Shown here: one piece after another, positions 18,128 through 27,304 of the stretch
How the letters are laid out: every line of letters begins with the position of its first letter
How positions within the stretch are numbered: position 1 is the stretch's first letter
NCBI GenBank assembly: GCA_016928395.1
Contig: JAFGKV010000036.1
Span: 51,034-115,033, forward strand
Source of the DNA: Candidatus Fermentibacterota bacterium
GTDB lineage: Bacteria; JAFGKV01
Reading direction: 5' to 3'
Length of the DNA stretch: 64,000 nt
Position numbers and translations under genes: made by a program
The notes under the pieces: model-generated
Database searches by the model: none
The model's input: only the letters and a program-made list of their open reading frames with translations
What the model was told of the DNA's origin: nothing

Positions 18128-18987
18128 GGCCACTTGTCCTCGCCGCTGGGAGCCAAAGATGAAGAGGAGGCTCCCAGCCTATCTAGGGTTGAGCGTAACT
18201 CACGCAGCAGAAGGGTTGCCTCACCCGTGATCTGATCCAGGGACATCGGCACTCTCGCCATGGATTCGGTCAAGGCTTCGATCTGTACCACTAAGCTCCG
18301 AACACTGTCCGAGAACGGCCCGGCCTCCGCCTCAGCCCTGACTGCCAATCGGTTCAAGCGTTGAGCAACCTGACGGAAATCCACCATCAGGGAATCGGCC
18401 GTGCGTGCGGTCCTTCCCATCTGCGCGGTCAACGACTCCACCCATCCGCCGGCGGCGAGGCGGTCCAGATTCTCCAGAAGTGAGACGGCAGTGTCGCTGA
18501 TGCGGGCGAAATCCACCTCGCCCATGATCCTCAGCAGACCCTCAAGCCCCATGTCCAGCTTCTCAAGCTGCGACTCAACCACAGGGATCACCGGATGATC
18601 TGGTTTGAATGACAACGGGGGAAGCCTTGCCTCACCTTCCTGGACTGTGCGAAGGTTTATCACCCGTACCCCTGTGATGCCCACGAAGTCCAGACGAGCC
18701 GCAAGGTCTTCCTCTACTGGAAACACCGTCTCGATGGTTACTAGTACCTCCACCAGTCTCCCATCCGGGGCGACGGCAATGCTCTGGACCATGCCGACGG
18801 GGACACCGTTGTACCGAACAGCCGTGCCGTTCTCAAGGCCTTGTACCGACTCAGAAAAGTAACACACATACTCCCGGGACGCCTTGCCCCGAAACCACCC
18901 CGTGAGCCACACCAGAACCGCCACGATGAGGACCGCGCCCAGAAAGAAGAACACGCCCAAGCGAAAACGGTTTGCTTCAAGCGACAT
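18124..18987 (-). CDS. mlaD: MlaD-like MCE-domain protein
   Basis: A 287-residue periplasmic protein with one N-terminal transmembrane helix (about residues 11-30) followed by an MCE domain (about 38-115). Typical phrases are FSESVQGLENGTAVRYNGVPVGMV and DFVGITGVRVINL. The C-terminal 130 residues are helical with heptad-like spacing and probably form the tube above the hexameric MCE ring. Family role: binds and conveys phospholipids between the inner and outer membranes. The start ATG lies 11 nt inside the end of the ATPase gene and gives the expected short cytosolic tail before the helix. It overlaps the following lipoprotein gene by 4 nt. Confidence 0.88.
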   Translation of the reverse strand: MSLEANRFRLGVFFFLGAVLIVAVLVWLTGWFRGKASREYVCYFSESVQGLENGTAVRYNGVPVGMVQSIAVAPDGRLVEVLVTIETVFPVEEDLAARLDFVGITGVRVINLRTVQEGEARLPPLSFKPDHPVIPVVESQLEKLDMGLEGLLRIMGEVDFARISDTAVSLLENLDRLAAGGWVESLTAQMGRTARTADSLMVDFRQVAQRLNRLAVRAEAEAGPFSDSVRSLVVQIEALTESMARVPMSLDQITGEATLLLRELRSTLDRLGASSSSLAPSGEDKWP

Positions 18988-19750
18988 CGTTGGCCTGCCC
19001 TTGGGGGAGACGATGGAAGAATGCGTGCACGCGGAGATCCGAATGCTCCTTGAGCTGTTCGACCCGCCCCTGTGCGATGATGCCCTGAGACGAGGAATCA
19101 AGCATGATCACCCTGTCAGAGATCGCCAGGATGCTCGGCAATTCGTGGGTAACAATGACCATGGTGGTTCCCAGTGTTCGGTTGATGGAGCATACAAGCT
19201 GGTCCAATTCGGCGCTGGTCACCGGATCGAGGCCCGCCGAAGGCTCGTCAAAGAACACCATATCGGGATCCAATGCCAGTGCGCGGGCAAGACCGGCCCG
19301 CTTTTGCATCCCCCCCGAAATCTCCAGAGGATACGACGCCGCGAAGTCGGCGAGGCCCACCATATCGAGTTTGCGAAACGCCGCGAGCCGCAGCACGGCA
19401 GGGGACAGATCCCTGAATTCCGACAGCGGCAGCATGACGTTCTCCAACAGCGTCAGGCTTGCTAGCAAAGCGCCTGACTGGAACAGTACACCCCACCGCC
19501 GCCGAGCCGAGGATAACACACGCCCACTGTCCGACCAAATGTCAGAGCCCTCAAACAACACCGAACCGGCCCACGGGCGGGAGAGCCCAACCATGTAGCG
19601 AAGCAGTGTGCTCTTGCCGCACCCGCTCCGCCCCACGATGACCAGGATTTCACCCGGAGCTACCGTGAAGGAAATATCCCGCAGCACCCGGCTGCTCCCA
19701 TAACCGCCCTCCAGATCGCGAACCTCAAGGATGGGGATCGCGTCGCTCAC
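18977..19750 (-). CDS. mlaF: MlaF-like ABC transporter ATPase
   Basis: A 257-residue ABC ATPase that powers the MCE lipid-transport complex from the cytosolic side. The motifs are intact: Walker A GRSGCGKSTLL (about 40-50), Q-loop region VLFQSGALLASLTL, signature ISGGMQKRAGLARAL, Walker B MVFFDEPSAGLDP and the switch His in VTHE. The ISGGMxKR signature and SAGLDP are typical of MlaF proteins. The start is a GTG overlapping the stop of the permease gene (GTGA). Longer in-frame reading upstream would be an unlikely His/Gly/Arg-rich tail inside the permease gene. Confidence 0.93.
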   Translation of the reverse strand: MSDAIPILEVRDLEGGYGSSRVLRDISFTVAPGEILVIVGRSGCGKSTLLRYMVGLSRPWAGSVLFEGSDIWSDSGRVLSSARRRWGVLFQSGALLASLTLLENVMLPLSEFRDLSPAVLRLAAFRKLDMVGLADFAASYPLEISGGMQKRAGLARALALDPDMVFFDEPSAGLDPVTSAELDQLVCSINRTLGTTMVIVTHELPSILAISDRVIMLDSSSQGIIAQGRVEQLKEHSDLRVHAFFHRLPQGQANDVA

Positions 19751-20865
19751 ATGATCACCCCGGGGCGGATTCTCACGTACACAAGGGAGATCAGCGCATC
19801 GGCCACGATCACCAGGAACACCGCGGTGACCACCGCGGTCGTGGTTGCCTCCCCAACTTCGGAGGCGCCCCCGCGAACCCGCGTGCCCGTGAAGCACCCC
19901 ACCGTGGCGATGATCAGAGCGAACACCAGACCCTTCAGCATGCCCCAATAGAAGTCCAACGGCAGCATGACCAGGTGCAGCCGCGACATGTACACGCTGG
20001 CGGGCATATCAAGATACCATCCGCCTATGAGGAGACCGCCCAACAGACCGAAGAAATCCGCGATGAGCACCAAAACGGGCATCACGAGGATCAAGGCGAT
20101 GAGTTTGGGGATGACGAGAAACTGGAACACGTCAAAGCCCATGACTTCCAGGGCGTCCACCTCCTGCCGCACCTTCATCGTGCCGATCTCGGCCGCGAAT
20201 GCGGAACTGGACCTGCCCGCCACCAGAATCGCCGCAAGCAAAGGACCGATTTCCCACGTGACCATATATCCCACCAGATCGGGCATGAAGATCTCGGCCC
20301 CAAATGTCTTCAGTTGGTAGCCGGACTGGTATCCCAAAACCGTGCCCAGAAGCCAACAGAGAACGCCGATGATGGGCACTGCCTTGACGCCGGCTTGTTC
20401 CATGTAGTACAATGCCAACGAGAGACGAAGACTCGCGGGATACCGCAGAGTCCTGCCCATGGCTTCCAGCGATTGTCGCGAGAAACTAAGCAACCCTGCG
20501 ACCACATCCCAGGCAGTCAGGACATCTGCGCCAACTCCCTCGAAATGCGTCCGTAGCGAGCGGGGACGGCCCACAGACTCAAGGGCTTTGGCCCGAAGCC
20601 CAAACATCTCCCACACCTGTAGAAGCTCGGATGATGCGCCCCGAACCTCCACGGAAGTCGTATTCCGTGCCCGGCGGATAGCATCAAACACCGCAGCAGC
20701 CGCGGCAGTCTCCATGCCATCACAGGCTGAAAGATCAACAACCACCCCACCGCCGCGGGCAATTCGGCTCAGGGCCTCAGTGAGCGCGCCCACCGACGCC
20801 GCGCGCAGAAGACCTCGCACGGTGAGAACCGACCCCTCTACCGAGATCGACTCATCGGTCGTCAC
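19747..20865 (-). CDS. mlaE: STAS-MlaE fusion permease
   Basis: A 372-residue protein joining an N-terminal STAS domain (about 5-95; VVVDLSACDGMETAAAAAVF) to an MlaE permease domain (about 110-372). The permease part has the family signature around WEIGPLLAAILVAGRSSS, followed by EIGTMKVRQEVDALEVMG. In proteobacterial Mla systems the STAS protein (MlaB) is separate and controls assembly with the ATPase; here it is built in. Start: GTG with AAGGAG 6 nt upstream. About 105 nt separate it from the polysaccharide operon, so it may have its own promoter or be read through. It heads the operon mlaE-mlaF-mlaD-lipoprotein. Confidence 0.92.
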   Translation of the reverse strand: MTTDESISVEGSVLTVRGLLRAASVGALTEALSRIARGGGVVVDLSACDGMETAAAAAVFDAIRRARNTTSVEVRGASSELLQVWEMFGLRAKALESVGRPRSLRTHFEGVGADVLTAWDVVAGLLSFSRQSLEAMGRTLRYPASLRLSLALYYMEQAGVKAVPIIGVLCWLLGTVLGYQSGYQLKTFGAEIFMPDLVGYMVTWEIGPLLAAILVAGRSSSAFAAEIGTMKVRQEVDALEVMGFDVFQFLVIPKLIALILVMPVLVLIADFFGLLGGLLIGGWYLDMPASVYMSRLHLVMLPLDFYWGMLKGLVFALIIATVGCFTGTRVRGGASEVGEATTTAVVTAVFLVIVADALISLVYVRIRPGVIM

Positions 20866-20970
20866 ATAGTCTCCTTCCCACCGGCAGCCGAGCAGCGGGG
20901 AGCCAGGCGCCTCTGGCCGCACCAACGGTGCGAGTTGCCTTCCTCATCAACCCTTCGACTGAGGATGCAC

Positions 20971-22179
20971 TCAACTCCTGAGTCCTTCCTCGTATGTGCG
21001 CAGTACCTCCGGCGCCGTCTGGCGCCAGTCAAAGAGCCGCAGGGCAGCCTCCCGGCCCCGGCAGCCCAGTTCCCTCCCGGCCTGAGGATTGGCCAGCAGC
21101 GATATCACAGCCCGGGAAGCGCTAGCTGCGTCATCAGCCCGCAGGTAGTGCTGTCCCTCGAGAAGGGCCAGGCCTTCCACCGCCCTGGAGGACGCCACCA
21201 GCGGCATTCCTAGAGACAACAAGGTCAACACCTTCACGCTGGTGCCGGCTCCCATTCGCAAAGGCGCCACGGCCGCGCCGACGCCCTCCGCTGCAACCGC
21301 GAGATCAGGCATATGGCCGGCATAGTGAATCCACTGGTCCACCGGGAGCCCCCGAACTCCAGCCCGGTGTCCGACTACACGCAAGGCCGAACTGGGAACA
21401 GCAAGGCGTACGCCGGGCATGATCTCCCGGGCAAGAAACAGAAGGGCGTCGCGGTTGGGAAGATAGTCGAGGGCACCCAGAAAGAGGACAGTCTTCCCCA
21501 AAGGTACCCCGGACGGCGCCGGCAGAACCTCACAGGCGATGGGCACGGTGGATACGGGAACCGCTCCAAGGCAACTGCGGAGTCTCTCCGATTCCACCTC
21601 GTGCACAGTGAGCACCCGGCCGGCACTACGGTAGGCCGCCAATTCATTGGCCTGTATGACCTGCGCGCGACGGCGCAGAATCCACCGTCGCCAAGGATGT
21701 GCCTGAGTAGCCAGTTCCCGCTGCAGTCGCAGCCAATGAAGGTCATGGCTGTCGATCCACACCGGCACACCGGCTCTGGGCCGGATCGTCCATCGGCTGA
21801 ACCAGTACTCTCCCTGAACCAAGGAAGGCAACCATTCGGCCATCACCCGATCCACCGCTCTTTGCATCGCAGGCGACGAGTGGTAGATGCGCTCCCTGGG
21901 CAGCCCCCCCAGCGCGACGATCCGCGTGCCGGCGGCATAGGCCAGCCGGTGAAGGCGTGTGCGATGGGCGAAGGAGTCCACCGCCACGACCGGATCCAGC
22001 GCCGGAAACGCTCTTTGGAGATCGGCGACGGCCCGGCGCTCACCGGCGTCGAAACATTGCGTAACCAGCGCAACACGGTACTGCAGCGCCAGCTGGCGCA
22101 TAAGCCAAAAGGTGCGGACTCGATGACCACGATCCGGTGGAAACGGCACGAACGGAGAGACTATCAGGATCCTTGTCAT
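20971..22179 (-). CDS. GT4-family glycosyltransferase
   Basis: A 402-residue GT-B fold enzyme. The N-terminal half opens with ILIVSPFVPFPPDRGHRVR, the G-x-G-type acceptor loop of GT4 proteins. The C-terminal half has VLFLGALDYLPNRDALLF and APLRMGAGTSVKVLTLLSLGMPLVASSRAVEG, the nucleotide-sugar site with its conserved acidic position drifted in LRMGAGTS. It resembles the PEP-CTERM/sugar transferases found with exopolysaccharide loci. The ATG overlaps the stop of the flippase gene (ATGA). It is the last gene of the polysaccharide run, before the Mla operon. It likely adds a sugar to the repeat unit on the cytosolic side; donor and acceptor are unknown. Confidence 0.88.
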   Translation of the reverse strand: MTRILIVSPFVPFPPDRGHRVRTFWLMRQLALQYRVALVTQCFDAGERRAVADLQRAFPALDPVVAVDSFAHRTRLHRLAYAAGTRIVALGGLPRERIYHSSPAMQRAVDRVMAEWLPSLVQGEYWFSRWTIRPRAGVPVWIDSHDLHWLRLQRELATQAHPWRRWILRRRAQVIQANELAAYRSAGRVLTVHEVESERLRSCLGAVPVSTVPIACEVLPAPSGVPLGKTVLFLGALDYLPNRDALLFLAREIMPGVRLAVPSSALRVVGHRAGVRGLPVDQWIHYAGHMPDLAVAAEGVGAAVAPLRMGAGTSVKVLTLLSLGMPLVASSRAVEGLALLEGQHYLRADDAASASRAVISLLANPQAGRELGCRGREAALRLFDWRQTAPEVLRTYEEGLRS

Positions 22180-23393
22180 TTCGTCCTCAGCGCCGTGGCG
22201 TGCCCGCCGACTGAGACCGCCAGCGACAGTAGAGTCGCCGCGGCAGCACCCATGGCCCCGTACCGGGGTATCAGAATGATATTAAGCCACACATTGACGA
22301 CCGTGGCCACCGAGAGTACCGCCAGATCCCGCCCTTGGCGATTCCGGGCCACCAGTGCGCGGCCCTGGGCCTGATCAACACTGGCCAGGACCATGCCAAA
22401 GGCCAGTACGACCAGGACCGAGGCCGCCCTGTCGAATCCGGCCCCATACAGAAACCGGACCGCCACCGAGGCCCCTGCGCCCGCTGCCAGACCCAGCGCG
22501 ATCCCCATGGCCAGGGTATCGGCGATACCCCTCCTCAGAAGTCGTTCGCCCCCTGGCTTCATCATCCTCGGCAGCAGGATCTGCCCATAGCTCTGGGGGA
22601 CAAGGAGCAGTGTCGAGAAGATGCGAAATGCGGCCACGTAGAATCCGACTTCGGCCAATGACGCCAAGGCCGACAGCAAGAGCACATCGACGCGCCAGTA
22701 GAGCTGGAACATCGCTTCAAGCCCGAGGAACACGGGCACCTGCCGCGCCAGCGCCCGAAGGGTGTGGCGATTGGCCCTGCGAAAGCCAAAACCCTGGGGA
22801 GGTATCGCCAGCACCACTGCCACTGCCCGGCCCAAACCCAGCAACCCGACAAGGGCTTCCACGGGGGCATTGCCGCGCAACAAGGCCAGGCCAGCCAGGA
22901 GTCGTGCCGCCTGCTCGACCAGCAGCGTTGCGGCCAACCTCCCCGAGCGTTGCACCCCAATCCAGTATCCTTCCTCCGGCACCGCGAGGGCGGCGATCGG
23001 GATCGCAAGAGCCACCAGGACGAGCACGCGGCTGGTCTGCCCGACGGTCAGGCATACGGCCATTGCACCGGCAATCAACGCCAAGAGCGTGCCGACGCCG
23101 AGGCACGCCACCGCTGCCGATCCAAGAAGCGCCCGGTCTTCAACCCGGGCCATCTCCCGGGGCAGCAGATGTCGAAACCCCAGGGAGGACGCTGCCTCCA
23201 ACAGGGAGAAAACCGCAGCAGCCAAGCCGTAGAGCCCGACCTCCTCGGCGCCCCGTTGCCTGGCCAGAAGTGCCAGTAGGATTACCGTCACTGCAGGCCC
23301 GGCAGCGCGGGCTACCAGTAGTGTGACAGTATCCCGGTGGAGTGGAATGATCACGTCCGGCAGGTTCCGAGGAAAGACACGCCGCCAGATCAT
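22176..23393 (-). CDS. Wzx-like polysaccharide flippase
   Basis: A 405-residue integral membrane protein with about 12 helices and the general pattern of MATE/MOP-superfamily Wzx flippases (RDTVTLLVARAAGPAVTVILLALLARQRGAEEVGLYGLA near the N-terminus, here described only in part). It should move undecaprenyl-linked repeat units to the periplasmic face. The start was chosen at the ATG that overlaps the stop of the Wzy-like gene (ATGA); reading further upstream would give a Gly/Arg-rich tail in that gene. Its own stop overlaps the GT4 start. It lies between a polymerase-like gene and a glycosyltransferase, as expected in a Wzx/Wzy-type locus. Confidence 0.85.
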   Translation of the reverse strand: MIWRRVFPRNLPDVIIPLHRDTVTLLVARAAGPAVTVILLALLARQRGAEEVGLYGLAAAVFSLLEAASSLGFRHLLPREMARVEDRALLGSAAVACLGVGTLLALIAGAMAVCLTVGQTSRVLVLVALAIPIAALAVPEEGYWIGVQRSGRLAATLLVEQAARLLAGLALLRGNAPVEALVGLLGLGRAVAVVLAIPPQGFGFRRANRHTLRALARQVPVFLGLEAMFQLYWRVDVLLLSALASLAEVGFYVAAFRIFSTLLLVPQSYGQILLPRMMKPGGERLLRRGIADTLAMGIALGLAAGAGASVAVRFLYGAGFDRAASVLVVLAFGMVLASVDQAQGRALVARNRQGRDLAVLSVATVVNVWLNIILIPRYGAMGAAAATLLSLAVSVGGHATALRTK

Positions 23394-24841
23394 AGGCGGC
23401 CATCCTCGGGTGCGCCGCCCTGCGGATAAACCGGTTCTCTCTCCGCGATCTCCTCCGATGACGCCAGGGCCACCAGCACCCAAAACAGCAGAAGAATGGC
23501 CGGCTGCCGCAGCGTCCAGTCAAGGGCATTATGCAAGACAAGGGCAACGCAGCCCACCCACATGCCTGCAGCCTGCAATCGGCGTCTCCGGGCGCAGGCA
23601 TACGCATGGCAGAAGGCCAGCACCGCACCGCCTCCCCACATGGCCACGCTGGCGAAGCCGCCAGGGTACCCTGCCTCAGCCGCGTCGAGCATCACGATGC
23701 TGTGCACGGGATGACGGAACAGCTCGAGGGCAAGAACGGGATCGAACTCGGGCACTCGGACCGCGAACTGACTGAGCCCTACACCAGAAATCGGGTAGGC
23801 ACGCAGCATAGAACGGGCGACAGACACCAGCGCGACTCTCACGTCGGCAGCACTGGTTTCGGTTCGCTGCAGCCGGTGTCTGACCGCAGGCAGGGAGAGC
23901 ACCACCACCACGCCGGCGACCACACTCATGGCTATCACCCTGCGCGAAATGGCTCTGCGCCGGGAAAACGCCCGCATGGCCAAAGCCGCGAGTACCGCAA
24001 GGCTGATCAAGGCCACTGCCCAGGCCGCTCGGGAGTACGACCACACCAGCGAGGCCACCGATGCCACCGCAGACACAAGACCCAGGATCCGAAATGCCGC
24101 CGGCCTGCCCGCCACTGCGGTGATGACACAGACAGGAAGTAGTCCCACAACATAGCTGGCAAAGGAGTTGGGATGCCCTATCGTGCCTCCCGAGCGCCAG
24201 AGGCCTACCCCCTGGGCAATGTACTTGAAAAGCTGATCATCCCCGGCCTCACCCAGAAGCATAAGGCCCAGGGCGCCCTGCCGTATCTGCTGGGCGGCAG
24301 CCAGACCGGCCTGCACTATCACGACACCCAGGAGCACAGGAATCGCCTGACCCGCTCCGCGTAAGGAAAGACCGGCCACTACTGTCGCAGCCAGAATCGC
24401 GCGCACCGTCGCCAGCCATTGCATCCACGATTCCAGCGGGTGCGTTGACACCAGCGCTCCCGGAAGCAAGCCTACCAGGTATGCTCCTCCCAACAAGAGG
24501 AAACCCTTCAATGGTCCGCGGGGGAGGATGGGTTGGCCATGAATAGCGGCCAACGCCGCGGCCGCGAGCAGCAGGAGATCAGCGGGATAGTAGGCGAGGT
24601 TCCCCGGCGCGCCTCCGATGAAGCCGTGGCGTGGCGGAAGGAGATAATCCACCACAGGAAACGCCACCAGAGCGACATACGTCAGAGGGAGAAAAAGAGC
24701 CCGATCGCGAGCCGTGGCAGCGAGCGCGACGATGAGAAACACCGCCCAGATGGCCATCGTGATGTGCCAGGGCGCCCCCAGCATAGCGGGGAGCATGGAG
24801 GCGATCCATGCCCCCAGGGCTACCGCCGCGACTGCCGTCAC
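23390..24841 (-). CDS. O-antigen ligase / Wzy polymerase-like membrane protein
   Basis: A 483-residue protein with about 12 helices. It carries the Wzy_C/WaaL-type pattern: SGGTIGHPNSFASY in a periplasmic loop, WSYSRAAW next to a helix, and a large loop ending HPVHSIVMLDAAEAGYPGG before the last helices. These enzymes polymerise or ligate undecaprenyl-linked glycans in the periplasm. The GTG start overlaps the stop of the Wzz-like gene (GTGA). A second, larger ligase-like protein lies upstream in the same operon, so one may polymerise and the other ligate. Which does which cannot be decided from sequence. Confidence 0.83.
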   Translation of the reverse strand: MTAVAAVALGAWIASMLPAMLGAPWHITMAIWAVFLIVALAATARDRALFLPLTYVALVAFPVVDYLLPPRHGFIGGAPGNLAYYPADLLLLAAAALAAIHGQPILPRGPLKGFLLLGGAYLVGLLPGALVSTHPLESWMQWLATVRAILAATVVAGLSLRGAGQAIPVLLGVVIVQAGLAAAQQIRQGALGLMLLGEAGDDQLFKYIAQGVGLWRSGGTIGHPNSFASYVVGLLPVCVITAVAGRPAAFRILGLVSAVASVASLVWSYSRAAWAVALISLAVLAALAMRAFSRRRAISRRVIAMSVVAGVVVVLSLPAVRHRLQRTETSAADVRVALVSVARSMLRAYPISGVGLSQFAVRVPEFDPVLALELFRHPVHSIVMLDAAEAGYPGGFASVAMWGGGAVLAFCHAYACARRRRLQAAGMWVGCVALVLHNALDWTLRQPAILLLFWVLVALASSEEIAEREPVYPQGGAPEDGRL

Positions 24842-25572
24842 GCCGGGTGCTCTCGTCTCCTGCGCCGCGTCACCATGCCTACGGCAACCACAAGGGCGAC
24901 CACCGCCGCCGGGCCCAGTGCCACTATTGCCAGCGACGGTCGCTCCGCAACGGCAAGGCTTGGCTCCACTAGAACCTTTGTCGGCTTCTTCTGCGTCATG
25001 AGCTCGGCAGAGATCTCCGTCTCGACCTGAATCTCGGTGAAATGGGCCAAAGCGCGCATGGCCGTGGCTTTGGCGTCGTCGGGGGTTGACCGAGCTCGGA
25101 TCAGCGACTCGGCATCCGCGGATCGCACGCGGATCATCTCGATCTGACGGTCCGCCAGGTTTCGCTCCCGCTGGAAGGCCTCATTACCTTGGGCTACCAG
25201 CAAGGAGCAGGCAAGAACGGCTCCGCGGCGGGCGTCGGCGGGATCCACTGACCGCGCCTCTACCCGTATCAGGCCCTCTTCCAGCGGCGCGGCCCTGAAC
25301 GACAGCGCTCCCGGAGGCAACCCCGCCACCATGGAGGTCAACCGGTCAGAAAAGGCGGGATCGCTCACCATGGCGGCCAGGCCGCGGGTGGAGATTACCG
25401 GATGAGGCAGGTAATCCCTGGGATTGAAATAGCCGATCTCGACCACCCCCCGCGACACGTATGAAAAGGGCACGGCATGCCGGAGAACAGCCCATGAGCC
25501 AAGCCAGGCAATGACGAAGGAAGTAGCGACGATGGCCAGAAAGCGCGCGCTCCGGAGACTACTGTCGGGCAT
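24838..25572 (-). CDS. Wzz-like chain-length regulator / polysaccharide copolymerase
   Basis: A 244-residue protein with two transmembrane segments (about 9-31 and 211-233) flanking a periplasmic domain with a long charged helix (NEAFQRERNLADRQIEMIRVRSADA region). This is the PCP/Wzz plan, and the N-terminal domain after the first helix (FSYVSRGVVEIGYFNP) resembles the Wzz domain. There is no C-terminal tyrosine-kinase domain. The PxxP-type motif before the second helix is weak. It should set chain length together with the Wzy-like protein encoded 4 nt downstream. The ATG follows GAGGGATC and lies 14 nt inside the end of the upstream gene. Confidence 0.75.
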   Translation of the reverse strand: MPDSSLRSARFLAIVATSFVIAWLGSWAVLRHAVPFSYVSRGVVEIGYFNPRDYLPHPVISTRGLAAMVSDPAFSDRLTSMVAGLPPGALSFRAAPLEEGLIRVEARSVDPADARRGAVLACSLLVAQGNEAFQRERNLADRQIEMIRVRSADAESLIRARSTPDDAKATAMRALAHFTEIQVETEISAELMTQKKPTKVLVEPSLAVAERPSLAIVALGPAAVVALVVAVGMVTRRRRREHPA

Positions 25573-27304
25573 GATCCCTCGCTTGTGAAGGGTGAGCAAA
25601 CAGGCCTGCAATCCAGAGATTCCTGTCCTGCCCGGTGGCGGGATCCCAGAAATCGTTGACGAACCGGGCAGAGAGCACACCGGAGGAAGAAAGCTCCAAC
25701 GGCAGGCATGTCCACCCTTCGGCGTCGACTGCGTGACGCCGAATCGTTCCATTCCATGAAAGCTCCACGATCGGCCACCGGCCTACTGCGGGTTGACCGC
25801 GCACTACCAGCAGCGCGCTCCCCTCTCCCTGCAGGCGCCACTGGACAGAGCCCTCAGCGGGCAACATGACTCCTCTCTTCTCAGGGACCGCGGCGTCCAT
25901 CGCCACGGTCTGCACCTCGCTCCAGGTCTCCAGCACGTTCTCCGCCAGCGGATCCCGACCCCTACCGTCGCTCCACACCATCAGACGAGCAGCAAGCCTC
26001 TGCCGAAATCCCTCCATATCCGAGGGAGGATCCACGTACCCGATCTCATCCACTCCTTCGACGATCGAGATGAACGCATTCCGGTCTTCCCCCGGTGCGC
26101 GCAGATCATTCACGAGGGTTACCGAGCAGGTCGACTGGACATGGCGGGGCGTCAGGATCCATTCCTCAGACCATGCGGGCGTCTCTTCCGCCACCACGCC
26201 GTCGTCCAGCCGGTACACTGGCCACACACCCCGGGCGGGTTGCCCCCTCGTCAGAAGCCACGCTCCTGGCGCCAGGGGCTGGGGCAGCCGTCCCACCGCA
26301 AGGCCGTTGCGGGGTTCCTCCCACGCCTGTCTGGCCTTCCAGACGACATACCGTGACCAGCCTCTCTGGCGCCATGGTCGCAGCGAGGCCAGAGTGCAGG
26401 CCTGGGCATCCAGACCCGCATCCAATAGAAGCCGGGCCGCGTACTCCGCCGCCAATGAGTCGCGGCTCATGACCGCTGCCGTGGGCCACGACACTTCGTG
26501 AAGAGGCGGCCGCCCAGTGTGGAGGCTCGCGGCAAGTTCCCGCCAGGGAAGGCTGGCATCATTCCAGGCCGCCAGTGAATCCAAGGCTGCGGGCCGCCGA
26601 TAGACGGCTTCGGCCAGTAGCGCCCTTGCGTCAGTCCCTGCAACGGCCGATGCCGCGATTCGAAGCGCCAGACTGGCCGGCGTGGTTCCCGTACGCCTCT
26701 CAAGACTCGCCAGATCTTCCAGGGCCTCAGATGCGCCTCGGGAGTCACCACCCAACACCGCCGCATAGGATGTCCGGATAATTGCCTGCGGGTTCCGCGC
26801 ATTCAACACGGCGGCCCAGGCGTACCGTCGGAGAGTGCCGCTATCCCATCGGCCCAGCGCGTCGCCGCTGCTCAAGATGGAAGAGGCTGCGTACGCGAGC
26901 ATCCCGCAGACGGCGGCCCCTCCCAGGATGCGGGGCCGAAGATCCAGATTCGGGCGCACCAGAAGAGCCAAGGTCGCGAAAACGGCGGCCGGTTCCAGCC
27001 GCCCATCCACGAGATACCATCCTCCTCCCCCCAACAGCGCCACGATCCCCCATCCTTTGGCCGAGACCGCCATGGCTGCGATGGCCAGGGCTCGCGGTAT
27101 GACAAGCGAGGGGCAGTTCGGTACCCCCGCGATGATGCCCCCGCACAACACTATCAGTGCAAAACGGCCAACGCCCCCGCTCATTCGAAATGCCCACGCC
27201 AAGACCACCAGCATCCCGACACTCGCCACTGCGCGTTCGCCAGGAGTGGGAAGCAACCATAGGAGAGCGGCGGTGCCGCTGACGAGGAGGGCAACCGCCT
27301 TCAT
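25559..27304 (-). CDS. Membrane protein with two carbohydrate-binding-like ND...DRN repeats
   Basis: A 581-residue protein. Residues 1 to about 145 contain several hydrophobic helices, and residues 150-330 look like a helical solenoid. The C-terminal 240 residues hold an internal duplication. RGQPARGVWP (353-362) and RGQPAVGRWP (502-511) are each followed about 40 residues later by LVNDLRAPGEDRN (397-409) and FVNDFWDPATGQDRN (548-562). The ND...DRN pattern recalls the Ca-dependent carbohydrate-binding modules of families CBM36/60. It could hold the growing glycan in the periplasm or be a degenerate modifying enzyme. Its ATG overlaps the upstream stop (ATGA), and it overlaps the Wzz-like gene by 14 nt. 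Family assignment of the domain is by motif only. Confidence 0.65.
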   Translation of the reverse strand: MKAVALLVSGTAALLWLLPTPGERAVASVGMLVVLAWAFRMSGGVGRFALIVLCGGIIAGVPNCPSLVIPRALAIAAMAVSAKGWGIVALLGGGGWYLVDGRLEPAAVFATLALLVRPNLDLRPRILGGAAVCGMLAYAASSILSSGDALGRWDSGTLRRYAWAAVLNARNPQAIIRTSYAAVLGGDSRGASEALEDLASLERRTGTTPASLALRIAASAVAGTDARALLAEAVYRRPAALDSLAAWNDASLPWRELAASLHTGRPPLHEVSWPTAAVMSRDSLAAEYAARLLLDAGLDAQACTLASLRPWRQRGWSRYVVWKARQAWEEPRNGLAVGRLPQPLAPGAWLLTRGQPARGVWPVYRLDDGVVAEETPAWSEEWILTPRHVQSTCSVTLVNDLRAPGEDRNAFISIVEGVDEIGYVDPPSDMEGFRQRLAARLMVWSDGRGRDPLAENVLETWSEVQTVAMDAAVPEKRGVMLPAEGSVQWRLQGEGSALLVVRGQPAVGRWPIVELSWNGTIRRHAVDAEGWTCLPLELSSSGVLSARFVNDFWDPATGQDRNLWIAGLFAHPSQARDHARQ

